From Crenotrichaceae bacterium (GTDB lineage Bacteria > Pseudomonadota > Gammaproteobacteria > Methylococcales > DRLZ01): DNA of 13,105 bases. The stretch covers positions 1-13,105 of the forward strand of contig DRLZ01000115.1 in NCBI GenBank assembly GCA_011322755.1, in the 5' to 3' direction. The notes below the pieces were generated by a model. It made no database searches. It was not told the DNA's origin and worked only from the letters and a program-made list of their open reading frames with translations. The translations under genes were made by a program, and so were the position numbers. The stretch's first letter is position 1. Each line of letters begins with the position of its first letter. This document shows positions 7,163 through 13,105 of this stretch, in pieces.

Positions 7163-7190
7163 ATGAAATCGTAAACTGACCTTATTTAAG

Positions 7191-7598
7191 CTTGCAAACA
7201 ATGGAAGTTATGCCATCCGGGACTGCAAATATCACCTTGTTTGGGTAACTAATATCGGTATCAGGTATTGGCAATGTAGGCCTAAGATACCGAGAGCTAT
7301 TGTATGAGATAGCACGTAGTAAGTAGATGGTTAACTTCGATCAAACGCGAACATGTTTACAAGTTGATGGGGATACCATCGAGTCTATCAGTATCAAAGG
7401 CTGTACAATTTCTGCAAGGGAAAAGTTTGCATAAGTTGCAGTCGGAGTTTCCGCAATTGAAGAAGTGGTATTGTGATCAGCACTAGCACTTGTGGGCCAG
7501 AGGGGGGATTGGGTGGAAATGTAACAGACGAAGTCTGGAAGGAGTACATCCGGAATCAAAAGCGGAACGAACCGGACGATGATTTCAGTGTTCTGTAA
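7191..7598 (+). pseudogene. tnpA: IS200/IS605-family transposase TnpA, frameshifted
   Basis: Five consecutive pieces in changing frames rebuild a Y1 (HUH) single-strand transposase: SYAIRDCKYHLVWVT (from 7206), YRYQVLA (7253-7273), GNVGLRYRELLYEIARSK (7270-7323), then HVYKLMGIPSSLSVSKAVQF continuing through SEFPQLKKWYCDQH (7352-7483) and HLWARGG (7487-7507), and GNVTDEVWKEYIRNQ running to PDDDFSVL and a stop (7515-7598). These match the usual family order. The HUH motif, normally H-V-H, reads H-V-Y, so one metal-binding His is lost. The nucleophilic Tyr is still encoded in EYIRNQ (7545-7547). A TAG at 7484-7486 falls in an apparent 6-nt duplication (CAGCAC TAGCAC). At least four frameshifts and lost metal ligation make it inactive. 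A working copy would nick and join element ends as single strands. Confidence 0.85.
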
Positions 7599-7599
7599 C

Positions 7600-7611
7600 C
7601 GCCTTTAGGCG
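7600..7611. repeat. Right subterminal hairpin of the IS200/IS605 relic
   Basis: CGCC-TTTA-GGCG is a perfect 4-bp stem with a TTTA loop, one base after the transposase stop. Its core matches the CC-TTTA-GG core of the left hairpin. A TTCAAC at 7639-7644 could be near the right cleavage site; that is a guess. Confidence 0.6.
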
Positions 7612-7733
7612 AAATGATCTGCTTTAGCCTGAGGAGTATTCAACCTAACTGCATGACTGTATGTTCATATGGGTAATTGTATTTTCCTTATGCGGTTTTG
7701 GTGTTTGGATAACAAGTAAAATAATACGATACA

Positions 7734-8657
7734 ATGCTTAATAGTTCTCCATCCACTCACTTCAACCTCAATTCACCTACTGATTGTATAACAGTGCAAG
7801 GGCAAACATTCTATGTCAAGCGAGATGATTTGCTTCACCCTATATTCAATGGTAATAAAGCACGAAAGTTTTTATATTACTTGTATTTAAAAGATACACA
7901 GATTAAAACCATCATTTCATTTGGCGGCAATCAATCCAATGCGATGCTGGCTTTGTCAGTACTGGCAAGGATTAAACACTGGCGCTTCGACTACTATCTT
8001 AAAAAACTACCTCAGCAACTACGTAATAATCCTAGCGGAAACTTCAAATATGCTTGTGAACATGGCATGTCATACCATGAAGTAACTGAGTTCCCAATAA
8101 TACACCCAACCCCTGAAAGTATTATTCTGAAACAAGGTGGTGTAGGTGCAGAAGCAGAATTTGGGATTGCCACACTTGCAAACGAAATCAATCAATGGGT
8201 TATGAACCAACAGATTGATGACGCCTGTATTTTTGTACCGTCCGGAACCGGAACGACTGCATTTTATCTTCAGCAGCATACGCAGCTTTCGGTTTATACA
8301 ACTCCATGTGTGGGTGATTCTGAATATTTAAAAAAACAATGGCATCATCTAAATATCGATACACCACGCTATCCGATCATCATTCCTTTCGATCAACACG
8401 CACGATTTGGCCAGCCTTATCTGCCTTATTTTGAAATATGGCAACGATTACTTGAAGAAACTGGAATTGAATTTGACCTGCTTTATGATCCTGTCGGCTG
8501 GATATCAATACTCAAACATCGACACTGTTTAGCCAAAAACATCATTTATATTCATTGTGGCGGTGTTAACGGAAATGAGAGTATGGTTGATAGATACAAC
8601 TATCGATTTACTAAATCTGTAATCATGAAACACAGTGAAAAATGTTTAGATGAATAA
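7734..8657 (+). CDS. PLP-dependent enzyme, ACC deaminase/D-cysteine desulfhydrase fold
   Basis: A 307-residue fold-type II pyridoxal-phosphate enzyme, presumably cytoplasmic. VKRDDLLHPIFNGNKARK (28-45) contains the PLP Schiff-base lysine Lys42 in the N-G-N-K-A-R-K context typical of the ACC deaminase/D-cysteine desulfhydrase group. GGNQSNA (64-70) is the substrate-carboxylate/cofactor loop, PSGTGTT (169-175) the phosphate-binding loop, and DPVGWISIL with IHCGGVNGNESM (252-284) the conserved end. The subgroup resembles uncharacterised proteins I associate with Shewanella/Vibrio-type bacteria (GNKARK, LPAGTGTTA-like, GG-x-x-GNESM). Substrate is unknown: beta-elimination from a D-amino acid or ACC deamination are family possibilities only. 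No Shine-Dalgarno is visible before the ATG, so the start is not certain. It begins about 90 nt after the IS relic, and the next gene follows by 18 nt. Confidence 0.85.
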   Translation: MLNSSPSTHFNLNSPTDCITVQGQTFYVKRDDLLHPIFNGNKARKFLYYLYLKDTQIKTIISFGGNQSNAMLALSVLARIKHWRFDYYLKKLPQQLRNNPSGNFKYACEHGMSYHEVTEFPIIHPTPESIILKQGGVGAEAEFGIATLANEINQWVMNQQIDDACIFVPSGTGTTAFYLQQHTQLSVYTTPCVGDSEYLKKQWHHLNIDTPRYPIIIPFDQHARFGQPYLPYFEIWQRLLEETGIEFDLLYDPVGWISILKHRHCLAKNIIYIHCGGVNGNESMVDRYNYRFTKSVIMKHSEKCLDE

Positions 8658-8675
8658 CAAAAACTCAGCATTCAT

Positions 8676-10400
8676 ATGAATCAATACGTTACTCGATTTA
8701 TCACTGACACTTTACTGGTCATTCTGACAGTTATTAGCCCGGTGACGATGGCCTTAAACATCCAGATTGATTATTCACTGGACAGTAATGGATTCTTTGA
8801 CCCCGCGACGCAACAAGGGATCTACGCAAGGCAAACCCTGGAATCGGTTGCTGATTATTTTTCTGAGCTGTTAACAGATCAATTCACGGCTATTGCCTCA
8901 TCTGAGAATAATCAGTTCACAGTCGTATTCCAGCATCCGTCAGATACTTATTTTGTTGAAATGCCACGACTTGATATTCCGCAAGACACAATCATCATTT
9001 TTGTCGGTGCGCGTGATTTGCATGGCACTTTACTCGGATATGCCGGGGTTGGTGGATATAACGCACAAGGTAATGCAAGTTTTCTAAACAATATTGAAAC
9101 GCGGGGACAATCCGGTATCACCCATGGAGATGATGCGGATGATTTCGCACCCTGGGGTGGGTACTTATCATTTGATTTATATGCTAACTGGTATTTTGAC
9201 GATGACTTGAGTACTGCAGATGTACCTGCTGAGCAATTTGACTTTTATTCAAACGCCTTACATGAATTCGGGCACTTGCTCGGGATCGGAACATCAGACG
9301 CGTGGTTTCGGCTAACAGCTTACTCCTATTTTGACGGTGAACGCACAAACTTTGAATATAACGATCTTATCCCTCTAGACAACACACTGGAACATTGGGC
9401 TCAAGATGTTGAAAATAACGTGCAGGGAGCCACTCAGACTGCATCATTGACTCCAGCATTAAAGCCCGGTGAACGCAAGCAGTTTACTAAACTTGATATC
9501 GCCGCACTTGAAGATATTGGCTGGGTAACGCAACGTCACCAGCAGACATTGGAAAACAAGTTAGCTGATGGTGCATTAACAATACCTGACGACTTCAACC
9601 TGGATGGCCATCCTGATTTGATCTGGCGAGACCCAACAACAGGTCAGCTGACAATCACATATCTTGACTGGAAACAAACTGACGAAGGGTTAACCGCGCA
9701 CCAGATTGAGCAAAAAGAATGGATCAATTTTGATGATACTGACTGGCAACTGATTGCAGTGGAGCATCTTGATTCAGATCAGCACCCAGATCTGGTGTGG
9801 TGGCATCAAAAAAGTGGTGAAATTGCAATCTGGTACATGAATCAGACCGCAATCAAGCTCATCCACAGTCCTTTTCAAAACCGTCCGGTAGAAAACTGGA
9901 AACCTGTTGATGTAACCGATTTTGATAACGATGGTGTTGCCGATATCGTTTGGTGGAATCAGCAATTATCGCAGGCTGAAATCTGGTATATCAACCAGTG
10001 GGGATCAGAAACCACGCAGGTTGCAGGCATCAGCCAGACTTTCCAGTCTGAACAACTGGATGATGAATTGATCGCCACTGCTGATTTTGATGACAACACC
10101 ACACCGGATCTGGTCTTTGTTAACAAGCGAACACAGCGCTATACACTCTGGTCAATGGCGCAACAAACAGTCATCGCGATCAAACCGCTTCCCTGGACGC
10201 TTGATGCGACAACGCAACTAATCGCCACCAAAGATTACAATCTTGACGGTACACCTGATTTGCTGATACAAGCTAAAAATCCGGAAAACCAGCAAACCAC
10301 AGTGCTCACACTCATTTCTCTAAAAGACCTTGCAACAGCAAAATCGCAGACAGATTTAAGATTTGCTATTCCGTCTGCAAAGATGAACAGTGTTAACTGA
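8676..10400 (+). CDS. Secreted zinc-metalloprotease-like protein with FG-GAP/VCBS-like repeats
   Basis: A 574-residue protein with a Sec-type signal peptide (about residues 1-26, before LNIQIDYSL). Residues 30-285 look like a metalloprotease domain: HEFGH (196-200) followed by LLGIGTSDAW. The usual third metzincin ligand three residues after the Gly is Thr, but an HW pair occurs at 240-241, the spacing used by leishmanolysin-like (M8) enzymes, so His240 is the likely third zinc ligand. The domain ends in KLDIAALEDIGW, common in such secreted proteases. A clear Met-turn is not visible: the expected place reads TASLTP. From about 305 five repeats of roughly 50 residues follow, each D-x-(D/N)-x-(D)-G-x-x-D-L-(I/V)-(W/F) then a W-Y-(M/I)-like strand (305, 363, 414, 469, 519), resembling calcium-binding FG-GAP/VCBS beta-propeller blades. 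Export to periplasm or medium is expected. It lies 18 nt after the PLP enzyme gene; no functional link is evident. Confidence 0.8.
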   Translation: MNQYVTRFITDTLLVILTVISPVTMALNIQIDYSLDSNGFFDPATQQGIYARQTLESVADYFSELLTDQFTAIASSENNQFTVVFQHPSDTYFVEMPRLDIPQDTIIIFVGARDLHGTLLGYAGVGGYNAQGNASFLNNIETRGQSGITHGDDADDFAPWGGYLSFDLYANWYFDDDLSTADVPAEQFDFYSNALHEFGHLLGIGTSDAWFRLTAYSYFDGERTNFEYNDLIPLDNTLEHWAQDVENNVQGATQTASLTPALKPGERKQFTKLDIAALEDIGWVTQRHQQTLENKLADGALTIPDDFNLDGHPDLIWRDPTTGQLTITYLDWKQTDEGLTAHQIEQKEWINFDDTDWQLIAVEHLDSDQHPDLVWWHQKSGEIAIWYMNQTAIKLIHSPFQNRPVENWKPVDVTDFDNDGVADIVWWNQQLSQAEIWYINQWGSETTQVAGISQTFQSEQLDDELIATADFDDNTTPDLVFVNKRTQRYTLWSMAQQTVIAIKPLPWTLDATTQLIATKDYNLDGTPDLLIQAKNPENQQTTVLTLISLKDLATAKSQTDLRFAIPSAKMNSVN

Positions 10401-10497
10401 CACAACCAGGTTATCAACAGGTGTCTGTCATCATATCTATGAATCAATAACATCCGCACAATAAGAAGCCACTGTCCAGAAACATGAAGCTGATGGA
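10401..10497. other. Gap between convergent genes
   Basis: The plus-strand metalloprotease and the minus-strand lipoprotein gene converge here. Only a weak GACAC/GTGTC pair around 10400-10430 was found, with no T-tract, so no intrinsic terminator is called. Confidence 0.4.
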
Positions 10498-10728
10498 TTA
10501 CTCGTCACTTGTTGCTTCGTCCTCTTCATCATCACTGTCTTCATCATTAGACACCACATCGATAACTGCGCCACCAACCTTAAAAGGCACTTTAGCAACT
10601 TCAATGGCTGTGTCGACCGCTGCTCCAACAATAGTTTTTACAACACAACCGGTCAGGCTTGGCACAAGTAACACAAGTATCATTTGCAATACGAACTGGC
10701 ATGATTTTCTTGTGTGAGAAGTAGACAC
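10498..10728 (-). CDS. Small lipoprotein with acidic tail (resembles NF038104-type lipoproteins)
   Basis: A 76-residue predicted lipoprotein. The signal has a basic n-region (HTRKS), a hydrophobic core and the lipobox L-T-G-C with Cys28. The mature part is VVKTIVGAAVDTAIEVAKVP followed by FKVGGAVIDVV, an alternating Val/Ala/Gly amphipathic stretch like that of the small NF038104-type lipoproteins, and then an acidic tail of 16 residues containing 11 Asp or Glu. The start is a GTG at 10728, only 2 nt after the stop of the MscS-family gene, so translation is probably coupled. Starting at the later ATG (residue 16) would leave only 12 residues before the Cys and no basic region, so GTG is preferred. 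Function is unknown; envelope location is inferred from the lipobox. Confidence 0.75.
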   Translation of the reverse strand: MSTSHTRKSCQFVLQMILVLLVPSLTGCVVKTIVGAAVDTAIEVAKVPFKVGGAVIDVVSNDEDSDDEEDEATSDE

Positions 10729-10730
10729 TA

Positions 10731-12455
10731 TCAGGTTTGCATTGTCTGTCTGGCAAGAATCCGGGCTTGTTGCCAGATGGCTTCCTTATCTTGCGGTGAT
10801 TCCAGGTTTTCAGGAACAACTGAACCCTGACCACGCTTGACAATAACAGTGCGTGATGGAAAAGCAAATTCAACCCCCATCTTCTCCGCCAAGCGCATGA
10901 CACTCATCAAAAAATGGTGTCGTTCCCTTAATTCACTACCCCAGTCTGGAGTCGAAAAAAACACATAGATCAAAATACCCAGGTAAGAATCAGCCATTTC
11001 ATAAAAATACACATGGTAATAATCCTTGCGTGTGTAATCATTGATCCTGACCAGTTCCCGAATTCCTTCACATAGCTCTTCCAGTTTGTCGGCGCTGGTG
11101 TCATAAGTGACTGCAAGCGTTGTTTTAAAACGACGATAACGGCGTTTTCCCATGTTATCGATTGTGGCAGTAATCAATCGTGAATTCGGTACCACAACCT
11201 GCGAATCATAGAAGGTTCGAATTCGGGTTGTTCTCAATCCAACTTCTTCTACGGTACCTTCAACGTCTTCGATCACAACCCAGTCGCCAACATGAAAACT
11301 TTGATCAACCAAAACCGAGATTGACCCAAACAGGTTCTGAATTGTGTCTTTCGCCGCCAGTGCAAAAGCCAGTCCGCCTAATCCCAACCCAGCAAACAAT
11401 CCATTGACATTCATATTCAGATTGGAAAGAATAAAAACGATGCCGATCAGAACAATCAACACCTTAAGCGTTTTTCTAAGCAGAGGAACCAGCACATCAT
11501 CCAGCTTGTTTGGCGTCGCAAGCGCCTTGGCATAAAAGACATCACTGACCAGATCAACAATGTGCCAGCCGCCCCATATTCCCGATATACCAACCAGAAC
11601 CTTGACCGCAACCAGCAAGACCACCAACCATTCTTCTGGTAAACCCAGCAAATTCAAACACAGCCACCAGATACCTGCCATGGCCATCAGACCAAACGGA
11701 CGCAACCAGTCGCCAGGCCTCGAAATCGTTGTGAAATCGGCACTCCACCGTGACCATAAATACATCCCAATGCTTAATATGGATGACAGCAGCTTATCAG
11801 CCAACGATCCCAGAATAATCGTCAACAAGATACCCAGCCATTGCCATAATTCAAGCAAAAAGTGATTACCCCTGAGCCACTCAGGTAATTGATTGCGTAT
11901 TTTTAAATGCCAGGGTAAAAGGCTATCGAGATTGTTTTTTCCAACCTTGGTCTTGTTCTTGCTGACTTCATCCAGCATGGCTGGCAGTAATTCGATGGTG
12001 TCACGATCAAAAAGCCATCGACCATACTCATCCCTGATCATACGCAGTGCGCCAGAATCCAGTTTTTTCAGTTGATACGGTGATTTTTCATCATGCCTTG
12101 CACTGATACGTTTGCTTTTGATGCCGCTGTTATTAATGACTTCATATAAACTCCAAACCAGATCACGACCAACCTCAGGTCTGATTAAGACGTTGATACC
12201 GGAAAGATCGAGTGCTTTGATTGCGTCGTTAATGCGGTCAGTATCCGCATTTTTTGCACCTTCCATTGCTGCCAGAAAGGATTTCAGGCTTTCTCTTGGA
12301 GATTCAAAGCCACGAATGTCGATTGTTTGTTGCTCAGAAGCTGGCTGAGTCGTTCCCTTCACTGGGGGACCAACAAGTAGTGATGCTGTATCAGCAACTA
12401 ACAGAAATGGCCAAAAACAACCCAGGATTACCAGAACAGTAAATAGACGTCTCAT
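10731..12455 (-). CDS. MscS-family mechanosensitive ion channel protein
   Basis: An inner-membrane protein of 574 residues, larger than E. coli MscS (286). It has an N-terminal signal or anchor (MRRLFTVLVILGCFWPFLLV), a periplasmic domain of about 170 residues, and several membrane helices between about 200 and 350. The MscS core follows: the pore helix GLFAGLGLGGLAFALAAKDT (about 352-371), the NLFGSISVLVDQSFHVGDWV junction, the beta domain with VEGTVEEVGLRTTRIRT and VVVPNS, and a C-terminal alpha/beta vestibule to about 540. Such channels release solutes on hypo-osmotic shock; larger paralogues can have small conductance or other roles. The ATG at 12455 is chosen because it overlaps the panC stop as TGATG, a classic coupling arrangement; a GTG one codon upstream is also possible. 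The lipoprotein gene follows after 2 nt. Confidence 0.9.
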   Translation of the reverse strand: MRRLFTVLVILGCFWPFLLVADTASLLVGPPVKGTTQPASEQQTIDIRGFESPRESLKSFLAAMEGAKNADTDRINDAIKALDLSGINVLIRPEVGRDLVWSLYEVINNSGIKSKRISARHDEKSPYQLKKLDSGALRMIRDEYGRWLFDRDTIELLPAMLDEVSKNKTKVGKNNLDSLLPWHLKIRNQLPEWLRGNHFLLELWQWLGILLTIILGSLADKLLSSILSIGMYLWSRWSADFTTISRPGDWLRPFGLMAMAGIWWLCLNLLGLPEEWLVVLLVAVKVLVGISGIWGGWHIVDLVSDVFYAKALATPNKLDDVLVPLLRKTLKVLIVLIGIVFILSNLNMNVNGLFAGLGLGGLAFALAAKDTIQNLFGSISVLVDQSFHVGDWVVIEDVEGTVEEVGLRTTRIRTFYDSQVVVPNSRLITATIDNMGKRRYRRFKTTLAVTYDTSADKLEELCEGIRELVRINDYTRKDYYHVYFYEMADSYLGILIYVFFSTPDWGSELRERHHFLMSVMRLAEKMGVEFAFPSRTVIVKRGQGSVVPENLESPQDKEAIWQQARILARQTMQT

Positions 12456-13105
12456 CACACCAACATATTATCAATCAATCGTGTCTGCCCTAGCCATGCC
12501 GCGACAAGAATAACCAAACGCTGGTTGCTGGCATCAGTGAGTGGCTGAGTTAAATTATCTGCATTACGAATCGCAAAGTATTCAGGGCTGAAGCCGGCTT
12601 GTTTGAGATTTTCCATCTGTTGATCTTCCAGCTTTCGAAAGTCACCTGGATGACTTGTTTCAAGCTGCTCGCGTACCCTGCATAACGTCTTGTAAAGCAT
12701 GACTGCCAAACTGCGTTGCTGAGCTGTTAGATACTGATTTCGTGAACTCAGCGCCAAACCATCTTCAGCCCTGACTGTTGGCACGCCAACAATGTTAATC
12801 GCCATTTTCAAATCACTGACCATGGTTTGTATCAGCACCAGTTGTTGATAATCCTTCTCCCCGAATACAGCAACATCAGGTTGCACAATATTCAACAACT
12901 TACAAACCACCGTTGCCACACCGCTGAAATGACCAGGGCGGAACTCACCACACAGCTGGCCAGACAAGTTATTCACATTTACAATTGTCAAATTTGGTGC
13001 AGCATACATTTCAGTAACTTCCGGAATAAAAACCAAATCAACATCATATTCCATTAATCGCTTTAAGTCTTGCTGCTGGGTGCGTGGATAGCGGGTGTAA
13101 TCCTC
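12455..13105 (-). CDS. panC: Pantothenate synthetase, C-terminal part
   Basis: Cytoplasmic ligase that joins pantoate and beta-alanine with ATP, the last step of pantothenate (vitamin B5) synthesis. The frame is open to the right edge, so the gene starts outside the window: about 216 residues are present and roughly 65-70 are missing, including the N-terminal ATP-binding HxGH motif. An internal ATG at 13054 is not the start, because codons upstream of it read EDYTRYPRTQQQDLKRL, normal PanC sequence. Recognisable parts are GHFSGVATVVCKLLNIVQPD, VFGEKDYQQL (pantoate/ATP site) and GLALSSRNQYLT (the KMSKS-like loop). The stop TGA overlaps the ATG of the MscS-family gene. Coupling of pantothenate synthesis to a channel gene is unusual and may be fortuitous. 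Confidence 0.96.
   Translation of the reverse strand, partial: EDYTRYPRTQQQDLKRLMEYDVDLVFIPEVTEMYAAPNLTIVNVNNLSGQLCGEFRPGHFSGVATVVCKLLNIVQPDVAVFGEKDYQQLVLIQTMVSDLKMAINIVGVPTVRAEDGLALSSRNQYLTAQQRSLAVMLYKTLCRVREQLETSHPGDFRKLEDQQMENLKQAGFSPEYFAIRNADNLTQPLTDASNQRLVILVAAWLGQTRLIDNMLV

Larger units (their letters stand above)
7119..7646 (+). mobile_element. Degenerate IS200/IS605-family insertion sequence
   Basis: The element is recognised from its decayed Y1 transposase gene (7191-7598) and from imperfect hairpins on both sides whose loop cores both read CCTTTAGG: one at 7140-7162 upstream and one at 7600-7611 just after the transposase stop. IS200/IS605 elements carry subterminal hairpins rather than terminal inverted repeats and make no target duplication. 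A further small repeat CCGAT/ATCGG (7120-7134) sits near the left side. The exact ends cannot be fixed from one copy; the limits given here are approximate. No tnpB or omega-RNA-like partner is recognised next to it. The transposase is broken, so the copy cannot move by itself. Confidence 0.7.

Noticed and set aside
6954..7188. tnpB or an omega RNA partner of the IS relic
   Set aside because: No RuvC-like or zinc-finger motifs of TnpB were found in any frame; only short unassignable open pieces are present.
6962..7201. Minus-strand open frame of 79 codons across the IS left end
   Set aside because: It reads straight through the IS hairpin (giving HPTPPKGVGSTDP) and has no protein-like pattern; the plus-strand transposase relic explains its right-hand end.
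7341..7559. Minus-strand open frame of 72 codons
   Set aside because: It is antisense to the tnpA pieces, which match a known transposase family in the other direction.
9261..9300. Standard metzincin HExxHxxGxxH/D zinc site
   Set aside because: The residue three after the Gly is Thr, so the classical third ligand is missing; the distant HW pair is a better candidate.
10401..10433. Terminator between the convergent metalloprotease and lipoprotein genes
   Set aside because: Only a 5-bp stem with a long loop and no T-tract.
12455..13054. panC starting at the internal ATG at 13054
   Set aside because: The frame continues upstream to the window edge with conserved PanC residues (YPRT), so the gene is truncated by the window, not by its start.
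1..13105. CRISPR array, tRNA, rRNA, toxin-antitoxin or prophage genes
   Set aside because: No regular repeat-spacer pattern, tRNA-like cloverleaf core, or recognisable proteins of these classes were seen.

Overview
The window looks like a chromosomal piece of a moderately AT-rich gammaproteobacterium. The evidence is the gene order leuS-lptE-holA, an LptE lipoprotein (which implies a lipopolysaccharide outer membrane), a Wzz-type chain-length protein and a PLP enzyme of a type I associate with Shewanella/Vibrio-like proteobacteria. Genus cannot be read from the sequence.

Layout. (1) Left edge: the first 42 codons of gcvH on the minus strand, running off the window. (2) A 581-bp divergent intergenic region (129-709) with two inverted repeats, two TGTTACAAT promoter-like motifs and a strong intrinsic terminator that lies inside the region, not behind a recognised gene; it may bound a small RNA or act as a leuS leader attenuator. 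(3) A core plus-strand block: leuS, lptE and holA, with gaps of about 20 nt. (4) After holA the conserved order stops (nadD, often next, is absent) and an accessory stretch begins: a lone Wzz/PCP-type membrane protein, then 1.26 kb of decayed DNA holding a multiply frameshifted unknown gene (minus strand) and a decayed IS200/IS605-family tnpA with its subterminal hairpins. (5) Two intact plus-strand genes 18 nt apart: a PLP-dependent enzyme of the ACC deaminase/D-cysteine desulfhydrase fold, and a secreted zinc-metalloprotease-like protein with five FG-GAP/VCBS-like repeats. (6) On the minus strand at the right: panC (5' end outside the window), an MscS-family channel that starts on the panC stop codon (TGATG), and a small acidic-tailed lipoprotein starting at a GTG 2 nt after the channel's stop; these three look like one translationally coupled operon.

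The core genes cover protein synthesis, outer-membrane lipopolysaccharide assembly, the replication clamp loader and pantothenate synthesis. The accessory stretch is cell-surface or secretion flavoured and carries clear scars of a mobile element. I do not see a complete new multi-gene system. The parts most worth a second look are the metalloprotease with its leishmanolysin-like zinc-site spacing, the two relic genes, and the structured gcvH-leuS intergenic region.
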